From Motilibacter peucedani (lineage in GTDB: Bacteria; Actinomycetota; Actinomycetes; Motilibacterales; Motilibacteraceae): a stretch of DNA of 64,000 nt. A model generated the notes under the pieces. The model saw only the letters and a program-made list of their open reading frames with translations, ran no database searches and had not been told where the DNA came from. Numbering within the stretch: position 1 is the first letter of the stretch; every line of letters begins with the position of its first letter. Made by a program: the position numbers and the translations under genes. The DNA is taken from assembly GCF_003634695.1 (NCBI RefSeq), contig NZ_RBWV01000014.1:1-64000 (forward strand), written 5' to 3'. Of this stretch, positions 49,678-58,360 are shown piece after piece.

Positions 49678-50876
49678 GACCCGTTCCAGGTGCGCGCGCC
49701 GAGGCGCCGGAGCAGGTCCGCGTAGGCCTCGAGCGTCGTCGACCAGCTGTGCGGGTCCTCGAAGCGCTGCCCGCGCATGGCGTACGCCCGCTGCATCGCC
49801 TCGGAGAGCGCCGCCGGGTCCTCCGGCGGTGCGAAGACGGTGCCTGCGTAGTCGCCAGCGGCCTCGACCAGGCCCCCGACCGCAGTGACGACGACAGGGA
49901 GCCCGGCGCTCATCGCGATGTGCAGCGGCCCCGAGGACGAGGAGCGCTTGTAGGGCAGGACCACCGCGTCCGCCGCGCCGAAGTAGGCCTGCACCTCCGG
50001 ATCGGTGACGTAGCGGTCGACCACCGAGATGCTCTCGCGCGACGGGCTGGCGGCGACAGCCTCGAAGGGGGCGTCCCAGCCCTCCCACTTCTCGCCGACG
50101 AGCACGAGGCGGGAACCCTCCCGCACCGGCGCAGGGAGCAGGTCCCACGCCGCGACGAGGTCCTCGACGCCCTTGTAGGGGCGCACGATGCCGAAGTAGA
50201 GGAACACGAAACGGCCGTCGTCGTCGACGGGAGCCGCGTCGGGGTGCTCTGGTCCGGTGGCCTGCACCGCGCCGGCGTGGTGGTCGTAGGGCCCGTGCGG
50301 GGCGACGACCACGTTGCCGGGAGGCAGGTCGTAGGCGGCCTGGAGCAGCTCGAGGTCGTGCTTGTTGTGGACCACGTGCCCGTCCGCGCGCCGGAGCAGC
50401 TGCGCCACGGCCGCCCGGACGTAGCGCACGACCCCGGGGATGCGCGCCTCACCGGTGTCCTGCACCTCGTGCCACTCGATCACGACCGTGGCGCCCTGCC
50501 GGCGCGCGAGGGTCGCGATCGCGAGGTAGGAGTGCAGCACCGCACCGGTCCACCACTGCAGCACGACGACGTCGGGCCGCTGCTCGCGGAGGAACCGGCG
50601 GGCGGCCAGCATGCTGCTGCCCCAGTACCAGTCGACGCCGTCGAGGACCGGCACGCCGGGGGCGTACTCGAGGGCGTTGACCTGGACGCCGACCCGGGCG
50701 CGACCGGGGTAGAGCGCACGCGGCACCAGCCGCCGCATGAGCAGGGCGCTCGTCGGCGTCACCTCGCTGAAGGCGTTGGACAGCCGGCAGGTGTAGTAGC
50801 TGATGCCCGAGGTGAAGCGCCAGCCGGAGCCTACGACCAGCACTCGGGGGCCGCGGGGCTCGCTCGGGGTGCTCAC
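49674..50876 (-). CDS. Family 4 glycosyltransferase, leftward
   Basis: GT-B glycosyltransferase of 400 residues from the GTG at 50876 (the open frame reaches 51137 but that extension is low-complexity). VVGSGWRFTSGISYYTCRLS near 15 is the GT4 N-terminal loop. FLYFGIVRPYKGVEDLVAAW near 220 and VVLPYKRSSSSGPLHIAMSAG near 303 form the donor site. The second motif is SSSSGPLHIAMS, so the usual first Glu of EX7E is missing, as in some GT4 subgroups. It converges with the GH5 lipoprotein gene. Confidence 0.88.
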   Translation of the reverse strand: MSTPSEPRGPRVLVVGSGWRFTSGISYYTCRLSNAFSEVTPTSALLMRRLVPRALYPGRARVGVQVNALEYAPGVPVLDGVDWYWGSSMLAARRFLREQRPDVVVLQWWTGAVLHSYLAIATLARRQGATVVIEWHEVQDTGEARIPGVVRYVRAAVAQLLRRADGHVVHNKHDLELLQAAYDLPPGNVVVAPHGPYDHHAGAVQATGPEHPDAAPVDDDGRFVFLYFGIVRPYKGVEDLVAAWDLLPAPVREGSRLVLVGEKWEGWDAPFEAVAASPSRESISVVDRYVTDPEVQAYFGAADAVVLPYKRSSSSGPLHIAMSAGLPVVVTAVGGLVEAAGDYAGTVFAPPEDPAALSEAMQRAYAMRGQRFEDPHSWSTTLEAYADLLRRLGARTWNGS

Positions 50877-50943
50877 GCCCCGAAGGATAGCGAGCGGCGC
50901 TCGGGCCGAACGGGCCGCGAGCACCCTGCGGAGGTCCAGGCCG

Positions 50944-51075
50944 TCAGCGGTAGGCGGGGCAGCTGCAGAGCGAGCAGTCCGACCCGCGGCGGTGGTGCAG
51001 GTGGGCCTGCTTGTCATGGCGGCACCGCCGGCAGGGGCCGGTGCGCAGTCGGAGGGCGAGCCACGAGAGGACCAC
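50944..51075 (-). CDS. Mini zinc-ribbon-like protein, 43 residues
   Basis: A short frame starting at GTG 51075 and ending CSLCSCPAYR. It contains CRRCRHDKQAHLHHRRGSDCSLCSCP, i.e. CxxC, a His cluster and CxxCxC, a pattern I recognise from small unannotated actinobacterial proteins with a conserved ending of the type SDCxLCxCPxxR. Zinc binding is likely from Cys/His spacing. No ribosome site is visible, so a leaderless message would be needed. It lies divergently from the GT-C-like gene and just upstream of the GT4 gene. Function unknown. Confidence 0.55.
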   Translation of the reverse strand: MVLSWLALRLRTGPCRRCRHDKQAHLHHRRGSDCSLCSCPAYR

Positions 51076-51208
51076 GTGATCATTCTGGCCCTCCGCGCGG
51101 CGGGTGCCACCGCGGGGTGCTCGGCACAGCGCGTCACGAGCGGTGAGCCGAGCGAGTTTGTTGCCGCGACGATCGATCCGCACGTCCCCTCAGGTACGAA
51201 GCACCGAC

Positions 51209-53314
51209 GTGGCCCCCTCCGACCGCTCGCCAGAGCCGCCCGGCACGACGACCTCGCGGCCTCCCGGCTCGCTCCTGCAGCGCGACCCGCGGTCGGGAGG
51301 CCTGAGCCTGGACGGGGCGCTGCCGACGGACGACCGGCTCGAGGTGGTGCACGTACCCGCCGACCGGGCCCGGTGGACCGCGAGGCTGGCGCGCGCGTAC
51401 GACGTGCTGTCCTGGCCGGTGCGTGCGGTGGGGCTCGTGGCCGTCGTCGCGGGCCTGCGCCTGTGGGACAGCCCGTCCGCCGGCGGGCCCTCGGGCCGGG
51501 TGCTCGCCCACGCGTGGGTCACGCAGCACGCCGCCGCCCTCGGCTCCCACGACCACCGGAGCGCGGCACCCCCGCTGGGCTGGCTCGCACTGGGCGCCTG
51601 GACCGGGAGCGGTGCAGGGGTGGGCGCTGCGCCGGGCGTCGTCGCAACCGCGCTGGAGCTGGGCCTGGTCGCCCACACGGTGTCCGCCGCCCTCGTGTGG
51701 GTCCTGGCCCGCCGTGTGGGTCTGACCCGGCCCGCCGCCGTCGCAGCCGTCCTCGCCTACGGCCTCTCGCCCGCCGTGCTCCCCGGGGCTCGGGAGGTCT
51801 CGCTGGTCGTCCTCGCCACTCCGTGGGCGCTGCTGGCCGTGGTCCTCTCGACCGCGCGGACCCGCCGCGCGGTCGCCCTGCCGGCCGCTGCTCTCGCGCT
51901 CGCCGTGGCCACGCTCACCGCACCTGCCGCGGCGGCCGTGCTGCCGCTGGTGGCCGCTCTTGCGTGGCGCGGCCGGGCCGCCTGGCGCGCGTACGCGGTG
52001 GCGGGCGCGCTGCTCCTCGCCGTCGGCGCGGGGTGGCTCGTCGTCGCCGACCGCTCCGGCCTCTGGCCGGCCCTCGACCGGCCGGGCGGCACCGGACCGG
52101 CCCTCGACGGGCTCCTGCACCGGCTCTCCGGTGCCTGGTCGCCCGGCGGTGCAGGCTCCCTCGTCTCGACTGACCCGCTGCTGGTCCTCGGCGGCCTGGT
52201 CGCCGCCGTGCTCCTCGTCGTCCTCGGCGCCCCGCGCACCCGTCTGCTCGGTGCCGGCACGGCCGTCGCCGCGCTGGCCGCGTGGCTCTGGGCGCCGGAG
52301 GGCACCGGCCTGCTAGCGGTGTTCCTGCCGCTCGGTGCGGTCAGCGCCGCCGCCGCAGGTGCGCTGGTCGTCGACCGCGCACGCGCGGTCGGGCCGCGGG
52401 GCACCGCGGGCCTGACCGCCGTCGGAGTGATCGCGCTCGCCGGAGCGGCCCTGGCCTGGGTGCCTGACGACTACCGCACGGTCACCGCCGGGGACGCGGC
52501 GCCGCAGGTGTCGGCGCGCGACTGGCTCGCCGTCAACGTGCCTGCCACCGACACGCTCCTCTCCGACGACGCCACCGTGCTCGACCTCCGTGCCGACGGC
52601 CGGACCGCCGCGCGCACCAGCTCGGCGTCGGACGTCCCCGCTCTGGCTCAGCCGGACGCCGACGGCACCCTGCTCTCCACGCCGCCGGCGCGCTGGCAGG
52701 ACCTCGACGTCGTGGTCTCCACGCGCGCGCTGCGCTCCCTGGCGAGCAGCACCGCGTACGTCTCCGACTCGCTGACCTCCTCGACGGTCCTCGCGTCGTT
52801 CGGCTCCGGTGCCGACCGGGTCGAGGTGCGCCGAGTCAACGCGCTGGGGGCAGGCTCCGCCGGCGCGCAGGCGCGGGAGGACACCACCGCGTCCGCGGGC
52901 GTGGGCGCCCAGCTGGCCCGCAACCCCCGGCTGAGCCTGTCGTCGCCGGCCCGCGCGCTGCTCGTCGGCGGGCACGTCGACGCACGACTGGTGACGCTGC
53001 TGGCCCTGGCCCTCCAGGACCAGCCGGTCACCGTCGTAGGCTTCCCGGCGGCACCCGGCGAGTCGGCCGAGCGCCCGCGGCGGGCGGCCGAGGTCGTCTC
53101 GCTCGACGGGGCGCCAGTGTCGGTCGACTCCCCCGGGGTGCTCGCCCTCCGCTCGCTCGTCGCCGCCCAGCGAGCGCCCTACAGCGCGGCCACCGTCTCC
53201 GTGGGCAACGGCGCCCTCGTCGTGTCCTACCCCGCCTCGCCCGCGTCGGGCCTCCTCCCGGCGCCCGGGCAGGAGCCCACCCCCGAGACCTCGCTCCTCC
53301 CGAAGGGACCCTGA
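51209..53314 (+). CDS. Polytopic membrane glycosyltransferase-like protein (GT-C type)
   Basis: Predicted membrane glycosyltransferase or related enzyme, 701 residues from the GTG at 51209 (the longer frame overlaps the mini zinc gene). A hydrophilic cytosolic start (about 55 residues) is followed by a first membrane helix, an extracellular loop with AHAWVTQHAAALGSHDHRSAAPPLGWLALG that matches the first GT-C loop (acid residues near 115), and about 9-10 helices. From about 425 onward a large exported domain begins, with SARDWLAVNVPATDTLLSDDATV. The catalytic assignment is inference. DUF4397 protein and sortase follow in the same direction. Confidence 0.7.
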   Translation: MAPSDRSPEPPGTTTSRPPGSLLQRDPRSGGLSLDGALPTDDRLEVVHVPADRARWTARLARAYDVLSWPVRAVGLVAVVAGLRLWDSPSAGGPSGRVLAHAWVTQHAAALGSHDHRSAAPPLGWLALGAWTGSGAGVGAAPGVVATALELGLVAHTVSAALVWVLARRVGLTRPAAVAAVLAYGLSPAVLPGAREVSLVVLATPWALLAVVLSTARTRRAVALPAAALALAVATLTAPAAAAVLPLVAALAWRGRAAWRAYAVAGALLLAVGAGWLVVADRSGLWPALDRPGGTGPALDGLLHRLSGAWSPGGAGSLVSTDPLLVLGGLVAAVLLVVLGAPRTRLLGAGTAVAALAAWLWAPEGTGLLAVFLPLGAVSAAAAGALVVDRARAVGPRGTAGLTAVGVIALAGAALAWVPDDYRTVTAGDAAPQVSARDWLAVNVPATDTLLSDDATVLDLRADGRTAARTSSASDVPALAQPDADGTLLSTPPARWQDLDVVVSTRALRSLASSTAYVSDSLTSSTVLASFGSGADRVEVRRVNALGAGSAGAQAREDTTASAGVGAQLARNPRLSLSSPARALLVGGHVDARLVTLLALALQDQPVTVVGFPAAPGESAERPRRAAEVVSLDGAPVSVDSPGVLALRSLVAAQRAPYSAATVSVGNGALVVSYPASPASGLLPAPGQEPTPETSLLPKGP

Positions 53315-53316
53315 CC

Positions 53317-54198
53317 ATGACGCGCATCCGCGCCGCCGTCCTCGCACTCGCCGTCGCCGCGAGCCCCGTCTGGCTCGCCCTGAGCGCGGCGCCGGCCTCC
53401 GCAGCGCCCGCCACCGGTTGGCTGCGCCTGGCGCACCTCTCGCCGGACACCCCCGCGGTGGACATCTACCTCTCGTCCTACGCGGGCGGCAAGCCCGTGG
53501 TGCTCAAGGACGTCTCCTACGGCGACGTCGGGTCCTACATGTCGGTGCCGCGCGGCACGTACACGGCCACCATGCGCCTCGCCGGCAGTGCGGGCGCCAG
53601 CTCGCCCGTGCTCGAGGGCACCGCGCAGGTCAACGCGGGCAAGGCCTACACCGTGGCCGCGGTCGGGCTGCGCAAGGACCTCACCGCGAAGGTGCTCGGC
53701 GACGACCTGACGCCTCCGCCCGCCGACAAGGGCCGCGTCCGCCTGATCCAGGCCTCGACCCGGGCCGAGCAGGTCGACGTCAAGGCGATCGGCGGCCCGA
53801 CCCTCGCGACAGCTGCGGAGTTCGGCACCTCCACCGGCTACGCCACCATCGGCGCCGGGCGCTGGAGCGTACGGGTGACGCCCCTCGACGGCAGCGCGAA
53901 GCCCGTCACGACGTCGGTCGACGTGCCCGCCGGCCGGATCAGCTCGGTGCTGGTGCTGGACGGTTCCGAGCCGGACTCGCTGACGCTGAAGACGACCTCC
54001 GACAGCTCCGGATCGGCCGTCGTCCCGAAGGGTGGCGTCGCCACGGGCTACGGCCCGGTCGCGTCCGGCGGGCGCGACGAGCACCTGGCGGGAGCCGGGC
54101 TCGCCGGCGCGGCGCTGCTCGGAGTGCTCGTCGTCGCCGCACGCCTGCGCACGACGCGTCCGGTGCCGGCGCCCGTCCGCGCACGCCGCGGGCGGTGA
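53317..54198 (+). CDS. DUF4397 domain exported membrane protein
   Basis: Exported protein of unknown role, 293 residues. Signal peptide (1-32, ending APASAA), then a DUF4397 beta-rich domain opening WLRLAHLSPDTPAVDIYL near 36 and continuing as two similar halves to about 230. A Ser/Gly-rich spacer follows, then one C-terminal membrane helix (about 256-275) with an Arg-rich cytosolic tail. There is no LPXTG before the helix, so it is not an obvious sortase substrate, although a sortase gene overlaps it by four bases. It starts 2 bases after the GT-C-like gene. Confidence 0.87.
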   Translation: MTRIRAAVLALAVAASPVWLALSAAPASAAPATGWLRLAHLSPDTPAVDIYLSSYAGGKPVVLKDVSYGDVGSYMSVPRGTYTATMRLAGSAGASSPVLEGTAQVNAGKAYTVAAVGLRKDLTAKVLGDDLTPPPADKGRVRLIQASTRAEQVDVKAIGGPTLATAAEFGTSTGYATIGAGRWSVRVTPLDGSAKPVTTSVDVPAGRISSVLVLDGSEPDSLTLKTTSDSSGSAVVPKGGVATGYGPVASGGRDEHLAGAGLAGAALLGVLVVAARLRTTRPVPAPVRARRGR

Positions 54199-54851
54199 CC
54201 CGCCTGGCCGCCGCCCTCGTCGCGGCCGGGCTCGCCCTGACCGCGTGCGCCGGTCCCGGCGGGCGGGCGTCCACCGCGACGGCGACGTCCGCGGCCACCT
54301 CCGCCACCTCCACCCCCGCCGCCGCCACCTCCGGCGCCTCGGCCGACGCGCGGGCAGCCGAGCCGGCGGCGACCCCGGACCCGACGGGGCCGGCGCCGCT
54401 GCCCTCCCGGGTCGCGGTGCCGGTCCGGCTCGAAGTGCCGGCGATCCGGGTCTCCGCGCCGCTCGACACCCTGCGCCTGGGTGCCGACGGCGAGCTCGAG
54501 AAGCCCCCGCACTGGGACCGGCCCGGGTGGTACTCCGGCGGCGCGGTGCCTGGGGAGCCGGGCCCGGCGGTCATCGCGGGCCACGTCGACTCCCCTACCG
54601 GTCCCGCGGTGTTCTGGCGGCTGCGCGAGCTCGCCCGCGGGGACCGCATCACGGTCCGGCTCTCCGACGGGACGGCCGCCCGCTTCGACGTGACGCGCGT
54701 CGAGCAGGCGGCGAAGGACGCGTTCCCGTCAGCGGAGGTCTACGGACCGACGCCCGACCGCGAGCTCCGGCTGATCACGTGCGCCGGGGTCTACGACAAG
54801 GGCGCAGGCGGCTACAGGGACAACCGCATCGTGTTCGCCGTGGCGACGTGA
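54195..54851 (+). CDS. Class F sortase with lipoprotein signal
   Basis: Transpeptidase or hydrolase of the sortase fold, 218 residues, GTG start overlapping the DUF4397 stop (GTGA). A signal with lipobox (LALTACAG, Cys near 16) suggests a lipid anchor. A Ser/Thr/Ala/Pro linker (about 17-75) follows. The catalytic domain carries the His in VIAGHVDS near 131, Cys in LITCAGVYD near 199 and Arg in YRDNRIVF near 211, the expected His-Cys-Arg set. Class F enzymes are common in actinobacteria and their substrates are poorly defined. Its 3' end overlaps the convergent acyltransferase by 40 bases. Confidence 0.92.
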   Translation: MTRLAAALVAAGLALTACAGPGGRASTATATSAATSATSTPAAATSGASADARAAEPAATPDPTGPAPLPSRVAVPVRLEVPAIRVSAPLDTLRLGADGELEKPPHWDRPGWYSGGAVPGEPGPAVIAGHVDSPTGPAVFWRLRELARGDRITVRLSDGTAARFDVTRVEQAAKDAFPSAEVYGPTPDRELRLITCAGVYDKGAGGYRDNRIVFAVAT

Positions 54852-55435
54852 GCGGCCTCGACCTCGACGCCGGCCTCCTCGGGCGGTAGCGGGCCGAACC
54901 CGGGCCGGTAGCTCACGACGCGGGCGGGCACGCCGACCGCCACGGCACCGCGCGGGATGTCGCGGGTGACCACCGCACCAGCACCGACGACCGCGCCCTC
55001 ACCGATGCGTACGCCGGGCAGCACCACGCTGTGGCTGCCCACCCACGCGTCCTCCTCGATCACCACGGGCTCGGTGACGAAGCCCTGGTGCAGGATCGGC
55101 AGGTCCGGGTTGTCGAAGGCGTGGTTCTCGTCGTGGATCGAGACGTACTCGCCGATCTGCACGCGGTCGCCGATCTCGACCGAGTGGCGGGCGGAGAGGT
55201 AGAGGCCGCGGTTGGCGAAGACCTTCGAGCCGATCCGCAGCGTCCCCTGCACCGTGATGGTCGCGTCTCGCAGGATCTGTGTCGATGCACCGACCCAGAA
55301 GGTGGCGCCCGGCTCCACCACGATCTCCGCACCCCGGTGGATCAGGAAGCCCGAGCCGCGGATCCGTCGGTGCCGCGCGCGCAGCAGGACCGTGCGGCAC
55401 GCGGGCCGGACCATCTGCGCCGTCAGCTTGGGCAT
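54812..55435 (-). CDS. Hexapeptide-repeat (LbetaH) acyltransferase
   Basis: Predicted O-acetyltransferase that acetylates a sugar, 207 residues from the ATG at 55435. The left-handed beta helix repeats run from about 40 to 180, with a His-containing loop SIHDENHAFDNPDLPI (catalytic His in this family) near 100 and a C-terminal VVLPGVRIGEGAVVGAGAVVTRDIP segment. This layout matches maltose/galactoside O-acetyltransferases and capsule-modifying enzymes. It converges with the sortase gene. Glycan acetylation is the likely role given the locus. Confidence 0.88.
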   Translation of the reverse strand: MPKLTAQMVRPACRTVLLRARHRRIRGSGFLIHRGAEIVVEPGATFWVGASTQILRDATITVQGTLRIGSKVFANRGLYLSARHSVEIGDRVQIGEYVSIHDENHAFDNPDLPILHQGFVTEPVVIEEDAWVGSHSVVLPGVRIGEGAVVGAGAVVTRDIPRGAVAVGVPARVVSYRPGFGPLPPEEAGVEVEAAHVATANTMRLSL

Positions 55436-56191
55436 CCCTAGAGCGTGCCGCCCCCCGCGTCGTCGCGCCACTGCTTCGGCGAGGATGCCCCGTACGGCTC
55501 ATGCTGAGGCGACGTCCGAGATGGCGGCGTGACGTGGAGCACACTGGCGATCCGGGGGTCGCACCTGCCACGAATCCAGGTGTGTCCACGGAGAGCCGGC
55601 CCCCGCGCCCGGCGAGCGCCACGGCGTCCGACTCCGACCTCAGCAGCGCTCTGGTCGCCGTCGGCAAGGGTGACGCGGCCGCGTTCGACCTGCTCTACCA
55701 GGCCACCCGCCGCGCCCTGTGGGCCCGGGCTGACGCCGTGCTGCACGACCCTGACCTCTCCGAGGAGGTCGCTCAGGAGGTGCTGGCCCAGGTGTGGGTG
55801 CAGGCATCGCGCTTCGACCCGTCGCAAGGTGCGGCCATGGCTTGGCTCAGCGCCATCACCCACCGGCGTGCGGTCGACCGCGTGCGCTCCGTGCAGGCGG
55901 AGCGGCGGCGGGACCGCGAGCACCAGTTCTCCAACGAACGGCTCCTCGCGGAGGTCGACGTCGACGAAGTGGTCGCTGTCCGGCTGGCCACCGAGGAGGT
56001 GCGCCGTCAGCTGGGCGTGCTGCCGGCCGTCCAGCGCGAGGCGGTGGTCCTGTCCTTCTTCGCCGGCCGGACGCACGTGCAGATCTCCGAGCAGCTCGGG
56101 GTCCCGCTCGGCACGGTGAAGTCGCGCATCCGCGACGGCCTGCTCCGCCTCGCGGCCGCGGTGGACGGGATGTCCGGCGGTGCGCCTTCGC

Positions 56192-58240
<2,049 letters not shown>

Positions 58241-58274
58241 GTCCTCCCTCTCCCGCACCTCGCTCCCCCGGAAA

Positions 58275-58343
58275 CCGCGATGATCATGAGGAAGTCAGGG
58301 GACACGCCGGCGTGTCCTGCTGAGAACCTCATGATCATCGCGG
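58275..58343. repeat. Large intergenic palindrome, copy 2, between glgP and glgX
   Basis: Arms at 58275-58308 and 58309-58343 pair perfectly over the outer 17 bases (CCGCGATGATCATGAGG), open at a three-base internal loop, pair again through TCAG, and close with GGACACGCC after a one-base bulge. The same outer stem, loop position and inner stem occur in copy 1 at 22681-22747, but the arm that carries TTC is on the opposite strand. It lies 17 bases after the glgP stop and 34 bases before the glgX start. Confidence 0.88.
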
Positions 58344-58360
58344 GGATGACCAGGGCGGGG

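Noticed and set aside
53317-54198. LPXTG-type cell-wall sorting signal in the DUF4397 protein
   Set aside because: The sequence before the C-terminal helix is Gly/Asp/Glu/His-rich with no LPXTG-like pentapeptide.
55279-55581. N-terminal extension of the sigma factor overlapping the acyltransferase gene
   Set aside because: It is antisense to a conserved hexapeptide protein and has no sigma-factor similarity.
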